The notes beneath the pieces were generated by a model that was not told the origin of the DNA, made no database searches, and worked only from the letters and a program-made list of their open reading frames with translations. This document shows positions 24,641 to 36,100 of a stretch of 64,000 nt of DNA, one piece after another (position 1 is the first letter of the stretch; every line of letters begins with the position of its first letter). A program made the position numbers and the translations under genes. This stretch comes from Lutjanus erythropterus. Taxonomy: Eukaryota; Chordata; Actinopteri; Lutjaniformes; Lutjanidae. The stretch covers positions 20,336,059 to 20,400,058 of the forward strand of contig CM034613.1 of NCBI GenBank assembly GCA_020091685.1, given 5' to 3'.

Positions 24641-27600
24641 GCACTCTAGTTTACATAATGAACTTCTAGCTATTTGATCAGATGCAGTCAGAAAAATCTA
24701 CAGAGAAGTCTGGAAATTTAAGAATGGAAAAGCATGAAATTTCAAAACTGAGAATTGCAGAAACCCTGCGTTCACTTATTTTAATCAAATACATAATGTG
24801 GACTGGAAAGTTTCTCTATTTCTGATTTGCTTTCCCTAAAATGCCTCTTTAGCGTTGTCAGCATAAAAACCAAGTCAGCATCGCAGAATGCAAATCTGCA
24901 GACGGTCGCACGCTTTAGCTTCAGTGAGGATGACTAAGCCATTTTTAAGGAAATGATGTGCAAATATAAGATCGTCTCATCAAGCATGACAAATAAAAAT
25001 AAAATAGCAATTAATATTAATAACGTCAGTTTCCCTGTAGTGTGAAGGACAAGTGTTGTTGCTCAGGAAACATGCATCTGTCTTAAAAATAAAGTTGTGT
25101 AGTATTATGTACCTGTATGTGTTGAATGTCTAAGTGTTTAAATGCAAACATTTGCCAAAGCCCTGACCTTAGCTAAAACATAACCTGCATACTGATGTGA
25201 CTTTGCCTCATTTGCAAGAATTTAAATAAAGTCCACATAAACTGCATAAATCCACCAATTATCTGTGCAGACAGCTGCTTGACAGTGACGGCGATCATCA
25301 CAAACCCCGGATGCTAATTAATGCTTTAATCTATATGTCAGGCCTCGGAGGTTTCGGGATGATTAGCAACACTGCAGGTAAAAAATATTTTGGTTCCCCT
25401 GGACAGCCAGAGCCACCTAATTACAATCAGCTCAGTCAGATGGCTTCACTTTCTAGAAAGTATCAATCTTCATTCCGGTGGCAAGTTTCCACAACAGAGC
25501 CAGATGCTTCCTCCAGGCGCCACGAGCAACGATTGGAAAATGTAAACAACACATCACTTGTCTGACGTCGGTCGTCCCTGAGCCTCCTGGTAAGGAATTG
25601 TGCTCAGATATGCTCCACGGAGCGCACTAAGTGGAAACTGGGTGGAAAAGTATAAGAGGGATCATCAGCGTGTCTGAAAATAGGCTGTTTATCAGCAACC
25701 GATGCTTTAGGTGTCTGAATATGACTCTCTCATCTCTGATTTATTATTCCAGAGATGTTTGATCTGACCCTAAGACTTCTGAATGAGACCAAGAAAAGAT
25801 CTAAATGACTTCATTTGTTTTATCTTAATTTAGTATCGATTTCTGCCCAAGGTGTCCCTGTGATCTTAAAGCACAGATACTATCGCTTCATTTGCCTTGA
25901 TGAGCTTTTTTCCCCCCCAACACGGCACAAACATCCTCCGATTGTCATTCCCGCCTCCCTGACAACCTCAGATGAACTTAATAACAGATGGCAGTGCTAA
26001 AGAAGCTCGGCAATTATTTGAAGATCACTCTTTCATGCCTGGAGGGAATCAGTGAGGCTGCCACTAATCAAGGCGTAACTGCTCTCTACATAATTCAAAA
26101 GTCTTATTATAATTTGTCACATCCAAGATGGCCGGGCAATACATCTTTGCCTGAGTGAAATATGCGTTTTATTAATACGCTATTAATAAAAAATTGGAGC
26201 TATTGGAGCTGCGCTGTCCCTCTGCTGCCTCTGTGACGAGGATGATCAGTTGGCAATGATTACTGATCATTTAACTGAGGGATAGTTTGCAGCATGACCT
26301 TCAAAATTTCAAGATGGTTAGCTTGTGACATGCTGCAAGAAGACACGATAATAACGTCATCTTATACAGGTCGTACTTGTCTTATTTAATATCTAAGCCT
26401 TGGAGAGGATTCCTTAATCTCAAAGTGTAACATGGAGTTTGTGAAAATAATTTTGCACCTCTTAGCAAGTGGAAATAAGACTATAATGCTACATTTCTGC
26501 AACTGTATGCATGTACTTACTGTACATTTGCTGTATTTGATATACTTTAGTATTTCCAGTCGTTTTACTCAACTATATTTCAAAGGGAAATATTGTATGT
26601 TTTACATTTATCTGACAGCTGTTGTTACTATTTTTTTTGTGTAGTTGATTAGAGTAAAAGTACCACAATAATGAGAAAAAACTCAATTATATATAAAAGT
26701 TATTCATTTAAATCATCATACAAAAAAGTACAAAAGTACTATCAGAAAAAACACACCTTAAGCAGGAATGCCTAAACTTTTTTTACTTGGAGGACCACAA
26801 CTGTAACTTAATGGTGAGCCATGAACCTAAATAACTGCAGCTGCCCTTACAAAATATGTTCTGTTGCATGTGGTTACATACAAATAGGATGAACTACTTT
26901 CTCAATACACTGCACCTTTAAGTTTGACACTCTTTGTGCATCCGATGCAGTTGGCAGCACGAAATTTAGAGCAAAAAGAAAAAGTATTAAAGTACAATTT
27001 GGAACGTAGCTAATGAGCTGTCATCTGTCTGTGTTCTCTCAGCGGTTCAGTCAATGTGACGAATCATCTGCTACGCAGAGGATTGTGGGTCAGAACAGCC
27101 AGAAAATACTGGCTTGTATACTGCAAAATGCAACCAGACCCAGTGCTACATCCTGGTATTTTTGGCATACTGCATTTGACACACTACGTATTGGGACATG
27201 CTACGTCTTTTTCTGGTATACTACATGGTATAATACTATGGGTAGTGCAACGTATCCATATCACATAAAATAAAGCAGCATAAACAGTTATTTATATTAG
27301 AATTTTAAAACATTTTTTCCCACTAGAAACAGCTGGCAGGCAAGACTGAATGGCCTGCCAGATGGCGGACCAATTTTAGCCCGTGGACCCCACTTAGAGC
27401 AACCCTGACCTAAAGAATCAAAAATAAAAGTGCTCATTCTGCAGTTAAATGTCCCCTTTGGCTGATATATTATTACAGAGTATATTACATGGTTGGATTG
27501 TTACAGTAACACCAATTTAACAATATATTCTTGTATTTTATTGTTAAAGTACTTCTTTGGATTTTTCAGACTTATGAAGGCAGGACATTTACTTGATGGA

Positions 27601-28444
27601 TTGTTTTAACATTGTTTTACTTTAACGTCCATATTGGACATAAAAACAGCTAGTTTTGTACATACATTTTTTTAATTTTAAGCTAAGCATTTTGCAGTAC
27701 CACTGCCTCCAGGGCCAACTAAACGGCGCTCTCAGGCCCATCAGTGGGCCCATCAGCCCACTGGCTGAGAATGGCTGACTTATTCCACCACTGTTCAGCT
27801 ACCGTAAAACCATACAAATGCAAAGTACCAATTTACTGTCAGACTTCAACAGTCCGCGGTTGTTGACACAACCACAGTCAGAAACATGGCATCCACCCAG
27901 CAAAAACTGATACTAATCCATTTCAGAGCGTTCAGCAGTCAAATCATACTTTGTGTCTGTTATACGCTCGCTCCCCAACAGCGGTGTCAAACTGCGAGCG
28001 GGACTCCAGTTCAGCTGTCGGCTGAGGAGGAGACGCAGACTGGAGGGAGGTGGAAGAGGAAGACGATACACTCCTCTCATTATCCTTTCTTCTCATGGCG
28101 GCTTCACTTGCCCTGTGAGTCAGCTGTCAATCACAGCCCGGGCATCGAGTCAGCAGGAGCCCTGAATGTTACGGTGCACTCATCAAATCTGCCAGCAGGC
28201 AGGGAGAAAACACCTACAGAGCCCAAAGCCACAGCAGCCAGTCGCAATTAAAGTGCTGCTCCGCTGTGGAGAAAAGAACCCGAGGCCACCTGAAGGTCAG
28301 TGAAAAACCCAATTACCAGCTTGTCATATATTGTCAGCAAGAGTAATTCTTGGAAACAAAACAGCTCTGACTCACCTTTGCACCGGCTGCAGAGACCCAA
28401 GAGGAGATGGTGGTATCACGCGAATAAAAAAAACACTCAATTAG
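24641..28444. other. Intergenic flank downstream of adgra3, no gene recognised
   Basis: 25290-25790 and 26005-26290 are complex, non-repetitive stretches with AT-rich motifs (ATTAAT, ATAATTCA) that look like candidate conserved noncoding elements. A 121-codon plus-strand frame at 27886-28251 has no recognisable domain. No exon was supported. Confidence 0.45.
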
Positions 28445-28752
28445 GTAAACGGAACTTTTGTTTTATTACGGTTGGGACAAACTAGAAAATGGTGAAAAAT
28501 CCCTGGGGTGAGGGTATGTACAGGGCCACAGCTCAGACCATGCAGTTTCATGTACACGACTCTTAATTGGAGTAAAAACGGTTTCGATTAAGCATTATAA
28601 AAATAGACCATTTACAAAAACATATCTACAAAGACAGTTCAGTGGCAGTAATGATTTGATTGTACATCAAAAAACTGTACAAAAAAAAGACACATTTCAC
28701 AGTTTAAAGGCGAGAGCGTTTCACGGTGCAGTCTTTGGGACGGAAACTGTCG
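28445..28752 (-). other. adgra3: adgra3 3' untranslated region (predicted)
   Basis: About 300 bases lie between the TAG stop and the predicted cleavage site below the AATAAA signal at 28467-28462. The region is AT-rich with no competing open frame. The exact end is inferred. Confidence 0.6.
28462..28467 (-). terminator. Poly(A) signal AATAAA for adgra3
   Basis: The plus strand reads TTTATT, giving AATAAA on the minus strand about 285 bases past the stop codon. A T-rich downstream stretch on the minus strand (about 28438-28425) fits a cleavage region. It is the first good canonical hexamer after the stop. Confidence 0.6.
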
Positions 28753-30193
28753 CTACACAGTAGTTTCATGTTTCCACAGGCCGGTCTTTACACTGGCTGC
28801 ACTCTCTGTGCTGATTAAAGGCACAGGCTGTCCATTTTCTTTCAGCGTGCCACCGTTTTGAGTGACAAGGTTGAGCCCGTACGACTTGGCTTGGCTCTCT
28901 AGTTCTGTGCTGCTCGGCTGCTTTGAGTCTTTACTTGAGGTCGACGTGGTGGCGGCAGTTACCCGTTCAGTCTCTATGGTTGTCACAGACCCGTTCCCCA
29001 AGGTGCCGCTGCCTCCTTTATCGGCGTAGCGGGAGCGGCGCGGCAGGCTTGCGCTGTCGCTGCTGTCTTGCTGCAGCTGGCTCTGGTGGCGCTCTCTGTA
29101 GGCCATGTAGGCCGCCCGCCGACTGTTGCGTGCCGCCACGTCATAATGGTGGTGCCGCCTGTGGGGGGCGCTCTGCACGCTGCCGTCCACACTGGTGGGA
29201 ACGTCGTAGGCATACTCTCGCAGCACAGTTAACCGACTGGCCCTGTGCGCTCGTGCTCTGTTTTTGTGATGCCTGCTGGTGTGTCCGTTTGTGGCGGCTG
29301 CTGGGTTGTTGTTGATGTTGTTCACTGGGCGGAACTGCACCTCCACCGGCGCTACGTGCATTTTAATTTCATTGTCTAGCGAGTGCTCGGTCAAGCTGTT
29401 GTCCAGAATGGCGGCACCGTTGGCTGTCGCCGGTGCCGAGGCGGACTTGCACTGAGCTGCCTGGGCGTGCAGATTGGTCAGCTTGCTGCCGTGGGCGGAG
29501 TTGCGCATGCTTGGAGCGCTCTTGTTCGTGTAAGAAGAGTCTGCACTGCTGTGGCCACACTTTGTTGACTCCCCGTCTGCCTTGTCAGCAGATCCTGCAG
29601 TGGAGGTCATCGCCACGCCCGGCTGAGGCAGAAGGACATCCTCCTGTGCAGAGTAGGCTCGTCTCCCAGAGCAACAAGCCTGGGACCAATAGCGCCTCAT
29701 ATCCTGCCTGTTGACGCAGTGATGTGCCACCATGAACGCCCCCAGTGCCAGTGCGGCCACCCCGAACAGGCAGGTGAAAGCCAAGTCAAAGGGGTGGTCC
29801 TGTGACACCGCCATGGCCCCAAACACCCAGAGGGCCGCATACAGCCCCAGCGCCCCTGCTGCACCCATCAGCTGAGCAGCAAAGGTGTGCTCGTTCTCCA
29901 GCGCTGACAAGGGCACAGCGTGGGGAGCAGACACTATGGAGGACGCCGCCTCATGAGGCTGGAGCTGCAGAGTGAGGGGGTGGCATTGGCTGCTGGGACC
30001 ATCAGTCCCGGGCTCGGAGACGGCTGAAGCCAGATGCTGCTGCTCCTCGGTTGGCTCCTTAAGCTCGTAACGACGTTCAGGGTGGCGGCGCAGCTGGAGC
30101 AGGATGCTGAGGAAGTACATGCAGTCCACGAAGATGATGAATCCCACTGGGCCATAAAAAGCCCCGATACTGGGCTCCCACGCCATCCAGCAG
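28753..30193 (-). CDS. adgra3: adgra3 exon 19 (TM5-TM7, cytoplasmic tail, stop)
   Basis: A single 1,441-bp terminal exon after CTGTCTCTGTTTAG encodes [15 protein letters not shown] (second outer loop into TM5) and [19 protein letters not shown] (third loop). TM6 ([14 protein letters not shown]), TM7 ([20 protein letters not shown]) and a tail of about 319 residues follow. The tail holds a Cys pair after TM7, Ser/Thr-rich stretches, the conserved [11 protein letters not shown] and [15 protein letters not shown] blocks, and ends ETTV-TAG, a class I PDZ ligand. The third loop is longer than in mammals (about 44 residues between EEQQ and ALENEHTF, against roughly 24 as I recall). Confidence 0.97.
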
Positions 30194-33100
30194 CTAAACA
30201 GAGACAGAGCAGACCAATCAAATACTTCATTTATAGTAAGATAATAGATATAGCTTTTAAAGGGATAGGTCACCCCAAAATAAAAAAAAATACATCTCCT
30301 GGATCTACTTTCACTCTGTAGTAGAATTACTGGAACTACTTTCTTTCTGTAGTAGAATCTGTTACAACTACTTTCTTTCTTCTAGCGAGAAAGCTTATTC
30401 TAGAAAGAAAGTAGTTCTTACAGGAAACTGCTTAGAACCAGTTCTGTGGATTATCTTGAGTAACTGGGTCATGATTTCTGGAAAGAGACACTCATTTTGA
30501 ATTTTTCTGCTCCAAAATTTGGCAACTCGCACCAAAAAAATAGACAGAAAAATAGCACTAAAGGTAAGAGGAAAAATATATATTCCTGATTTGGGTGAAC
30601 TGACCCTTTAAGATTCTTTTTTCCCAATTATATCAAGATCATCTTTCCACACCAACTTAAATTATACAGAACAGTACTTCCTGAAAGCAAAATTGCCAAC
30701 AGTGCTCATTAAAAAAATACCATATCTCCTTATCTTAATCTGACACCATCATTATTTACTTCACAAAGTTAAAATGACACTTTGAAAAACTTTTGCCTCT
30801 AATTTTTACAGTAACTGTCCCATTACGTTTAATAACACAGGCTGGATTCATCTTGCTTGCAAGAAATTAATTAAACTCCCAAGACTTCAGACAGATACGG
30901 GTCCAGATTTCTCAATTAGTCAGCCACGTTGCACAATCTAAACAGCTGCCACTGTGGAGGGGGGTTGTGGGAGCTCGCTGTAAACTGGCAGCAGTTGCTT
31001 GTTGCTTGGATGCACACACCATTAATAGGCCTCCATAATCAGAACTTCAGGGAATAAACTTTTCCTACCCTCATGAAAAATATCCATTATTTACTAAAGC
31101 AATGCAGCCTGGCCAGTCGATAACTAAAGCCAACTCCTCCTGAGGACAGTGTAAAAGATCTCCTGGGCCTGGATGCTCCTTTATTACACGCCGGTGTCCA
31201 GATAAAATAAGTACATCCAAAGGGAGGCAAACTTTAATCACTTTCTATACAGGGTCTACTTACTATGGTGCATTGGCCCGGCTGCCGTAGTTTTTGATGT
31301 TCGCTGCTGCAGTGATCCCACAGACAATGATGGGTATTCCTCCACCGATTAAGTAGAACCTGTTGGGGAAAGTACAAAGACACGGTCGTGCTTTAGTCTT
31401 TCTGTTTGGAGGAGGACAAGTGGACATGAGCTGGGCACAGAGAACCTGTGGTCCAGTTTCAGGCCTCTACACTGACACCATGTGGCAGTTTGGCCAACAC
31501 ACGACCAAGAGAAAGCTCAATGACACACTCAGCCCTTCTCTTCTTCTCCCCTGAATTTTGTGCCAGACAGCTATGCTGTTTTATCTGTACTTGCATGCTT
31601 ATGTAGATCCCACCATGACACAAGTTATACTCTGGTCTGGTTTCTTCACTTACAGTGAGTGAGAATTGAATACAGCAGCAAGCAACGACTGAGAGAAAGT
31701 AATTAACCAGCAACAAAAAGTATTTTATCCACTTAAAAAAGGATCATCAGTTTAAATGTACACTATATTTAGAATATTTTCACTGCTCTGCATCAGAAAG
31801 GAAATAATCGTTATACAAGCCAAACATTGCTCTCTCCAAACCAACCAAGCTCCGATTTTACATGGCAGAACATAGGAGTTACTGGTCTACAGTTGCCTCA
31901 ATCTGACTGTTTGTGTTACGGTGTGACTAATTGTTTTAAAAGGATAGTCTGGATTGAGAAAAGTCACACAAGAACACAAAACAAACTAACCAATCGAGGC
32001 AACAGTAGACCAGCAGTGCTCCACGAGGTAAAATGACCAATTTCACCGATGGAGTTTGGTTGGTTTGGAGAGAGCAATACTGGGCTTATGTCGCCATGGT
32101 TTCGTGTCAGAAAAGGCTGCTTAACGGTAAAATAAAGATGTGAAAATAGAGCTTACACTTAAATTCATACTGATTTTTTAAGGTGGACCTCTTTTGGCTT
32201 AAATCCTTTGTGTTGCTGGTTCAAAGCCTTGTCCAGAAAAGAAAACGCACCCCTGATGAATTGCCAACCATACCTCAACATGGGCCGTGGTGGTGGCGGT
32301 GGTTCGTCCAGCTCTTCATAGCGCTTGGCCTTGCGTGTCACCTGTTTGTAAATGTTGCGTGCAGTCACACCAACCCACAGAGCAGTAGCCAGGGTTGAAT
32401 AGTGCAGCAAGATGCCCACCTGGAGGAGATTGCATCATTATTATATATACATGGCACATAAAGCAAGAGAAATACGATCAGTCTCTTAAGTCAGAATGAT
32501 GGATGTCCCTGTTGTTAAGTTTCACCGGTAAAAAAAATAAAAAATAAAGATGAACTCTGGTAGGTGGGAGTGTTTTAAGTGGCATGATGATCCTCCAGCA
32601 ATTTTGTACCAAGTATGTCATCACCAGCCTGAGCTGTACAGTATCTTTATGCCGGGGGGATTAAATAAATAAACAAAAACTTCTCTGCCAAAACCTTTCA
32701 TCGTGGTACTTTGTGCAATGAAAAATGAATAAGTAATGTGACTCAGTACAACGCGCCATGAGGGGAGGTGCAGGTTTGCCTCCAGCCATGGAAACGATCT
32801 ACTGTATCCTTGGATGTATTTTTTACTGTGCTTCCCCAAGTTTTTATGAGCAGAGTGAGCTTCGCCAAAGGCAAATTTTTCAATGTTTTTTTCCTTGAAA
32901 ACATCCAAAGCACTTGTTCATTTCTGACTGCTGACTATTAAGTTTGGAGGAAAGCGTTCACAGGAGAGTTGGAGGTATGTGTGTGTGTGTGGACGGGCGG
33001 TGTGTGTACTCACTGCTTGGCAGACACTCGCGTATCTCGTCTGATTGATGCCGCCTACAAAGACCCCGCAGGTGAGGGAGATGTGAAAGCAGAGGTTGAC

Positions 33101-36100
33101 CAACATATGCCAGAACTTGCGGCTCACACGGACAGACCTGCAGTCACAGAAAAACAAATCACACAATTAAAATGGGGGGAAAAAAGTCTGTCATGCGAAC
33201 ACTGCACACTGATCTGGATTTTGTTTTGTCTTTAACCTGCCAAGGCTGTGCAATGACTATATTCTCAGGATGACTACTGGATTGAGAAAATACTTTTACA
33301 ATAACATTCTGAGAATAAATAACAGTAAAAATGCATTTGTCCAAAACATGAAGTTAAATAAATACAAACAAAAATGGTGACAAATCTGTCACTATATTGT
33401 TATCATTTTAATTGTTGATTAATGTGTTGATTATTCTATCAATTAATCAATTACTTGTTTGGTGTATAAAATTTTAGAAAATAGTAAAAAATGTTGATCA
33501 GTTCCCAGAGCATACATGACATCTTCAAATCTTAAGCAGTCTGTAATATATTTTGTCATTCTGGTCGTCCACGAACGTGCAGGATCTTCTGATTGAACTT
33601 GACTCATGATTCTGCTGCTCTAAAGCAGTCAACCATTATTTTGTTCTTTTAAAATGAGATCCTTCAGCTTGCTTTCGGTAAAATTGATGGCAGGGGGAAA
33701 AGCTGTATTCTAACAAAAAACATCTGATTTGAAAGAATTAATATCAAGGTAGTAAATATGAGACTCCTGCAAAGCATGAGTGACAAATATACAAATATGA
33801 CCCAACAGTGCAGGCACATCTGTTACCTGTGATGGTAGATGTAGCTGATGATGATGGTGAGGAGGCTGAGCAGGAGTATGATGGCGGTGGCGTAGATGAC
33901 TGGGTGCAGGGGCTGGATGCTTGGAGACAAATACTCCACACTGCTGAGGTCCTGCATGGCAGATGAAGAGGTAAGTACTCAGCTTTAGGTAAGATTGTTA
34001 AGACACGTCACTACGTCATCACCGAAAGGAGTCTATAATTACAGACAACAAAGTGCCAGATTGAAGCACCCTGCACACCACAGGGATTAATCCAACCCAC
34101 CATCAGCAGGCCATAGCTGCCCAGAGAGTTGCAGGAAATGGTGGTGAAGTTGTCGTGATGGCCCAGTATGTGGCAGCCGTCGCTTTGCCAGCCTCCGTGT
34201 CCTCCCACCAGGCTGAAGTTCCAGGAGGCGGACACAGCGTCTGAGCCACGGGCAAACCGCCGCAAGGTGATGTTCACGGGAGTCCTCAGGACGTGCGGGG
34301 ACATGCCATCTAATGGAAAACACAGAGTTTCATTTTATTATGGATATTTGGTTCTTGTCGTGCAGTTAAGTTGCGGTTGCTTTCAGTTTTCTCCTCTCTG
34401 ATGAAAAAAATATATTAAACACTCAAGACTTTATCAAACTGTTATGACTCACCTATCTTGGCCATGATGACAGGAGTGGCCACACTCCTCCTCTTCCCAC
34501 CATCAGCCAGTTGGGAGGAGTTGCCGGTGGAGGGGAAAAACTTGCCGTTGCGGAAGCCCAGTAGATGGAGCTTGTAGACCGTGTCCTCTGCCTGCCCGGG
34601 GAGTGCAGTCTGGGCAAACAGAGACTGAGGAAGCTGCAGAGAAGCCTCCACAACGGTGCTCTGCAGGGACAAAAGATGCAATCAAATAAAAAATCCAGCC
34701 ATTTCAGATTTTTATGATAGATCTACTGATTTGTTTTGTTAATGTTAAGCATTTCCGTATTTTATTTTATGTGCGTACAAGTTATATTCTGCAAAACAAC
34801 CCGCTAACAAATTGAATTGAAATTGAAGCTGACCTTGTGCAGGATGCTGGAGAAGGAGCTGGTCGTGTTGCATTTGAAGGTGAGCTGGCGGTCCTGTCCG
34901 GGCGTGCGTTCAGGGCTGGGCCTCTGGAACAACATGCAGGTCATGCCGTTCCAGTCGCTGACCCTGACAGCGTGACCCTCCAGCGCGATGTTGGGGGAAG
35001 TCTGGAAGGACACCGGGACAAGAGAAATATGACTCAAATCATCCTGTTTTGAAATGTTTCAATTTTAGTGCTTTGAATATGAGAAAGTGTAGGTTGACTG
35101 GTTCTCTGTAAGTGTTTTTTTTTAATTCTTATGACTCTTTTTTTTTGAAGGAAGAATAACTGATTAATGTCTGCTTTGCAAGTATTTCACCACACTTCCA
35201 TACAGTGGAATAAGGGAACAAATGTTGAGGAGACCAACCAGGGAGAAGGCCTGTCCTGTGGCCAGACAGTAGCCAGCGATCTTCTGTAGGCAGGTGATGA
35301 TGCGGGAGCAGGCCATGGCTTCACGCTGCGCCATCCACAGCACCCTCTCGTCCGCCAGCATCAGGTTGCTGGCCATGCTGACCATCACCTCACCCAGCTG
35401 GGAGACGAGGAAAATTTAGACATGAGTGAACGCACACATAGATATCTGGGGAAAGCTGTCGTTAGGACTTCTGTGAGCCAAAAACAGTGACTTACTTACA
35501 TGTAGCAGCAGCTCATATTTTAAATGACTTGAGTGGAAACATGAGTGAATATTCTCAGCCAGCATCTTGTTTGTATCAAACAACACTAAACACATGCTTG
35601 AGGGAGACGCTTGACTCGGCGTAGCTAAGCGACTATTGGAAGCACATTTCAAGCGCGGTGTCGCCCAGCTTAACTTTAATATGCTTTAAAACTATCGACT
35701 CCTTGCCTACAGCAGTTTACTTGGAAAACTTTGCTTCTGGTAGGCCTACAGCTGTGCCGAACATCGTGACAACACATCCCTTCTCATTAAACAACATGAC
35801 AACAAACAGCTGTTAAGCATTAATCTATTTGTCCTTGAAAAGGGTAATACACCAAACGCATGCATCAGATTCTGCCGTGAGGGATAAGTGTGTGAGAAGT
35901 GCATCATTCTGATTTTTGGGTTGGAAATGTGAACAAAAAGTAAGTCCCGCCTCCGTAAGACTTACGTCTTTGATCTTCTCGACAAACTTGCCAATCTTCT
36001 CGATCATCTCAGCCACGAAGATAATGTCCATCTTGTCAGAGAAGTTTGCGGCATCGACCGTGTAGACCAGCAGGCGTCGAGCCCTGTGCACCACGTTGCT

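Noticed and set aside
27886-28251. 121-codon plus-strand open frame near the adgra3 3' end
   Set aside because: No family resemblance, and a second frame overlaps it; likely a by-product of locally higher GC.
28923-29714. Plus-strand open frames opposite exon 19
   Set aside because: These are antisense shadows of the GC-rich adgra3 tail exon; their Cys/Arg-rich peptides show no domain.
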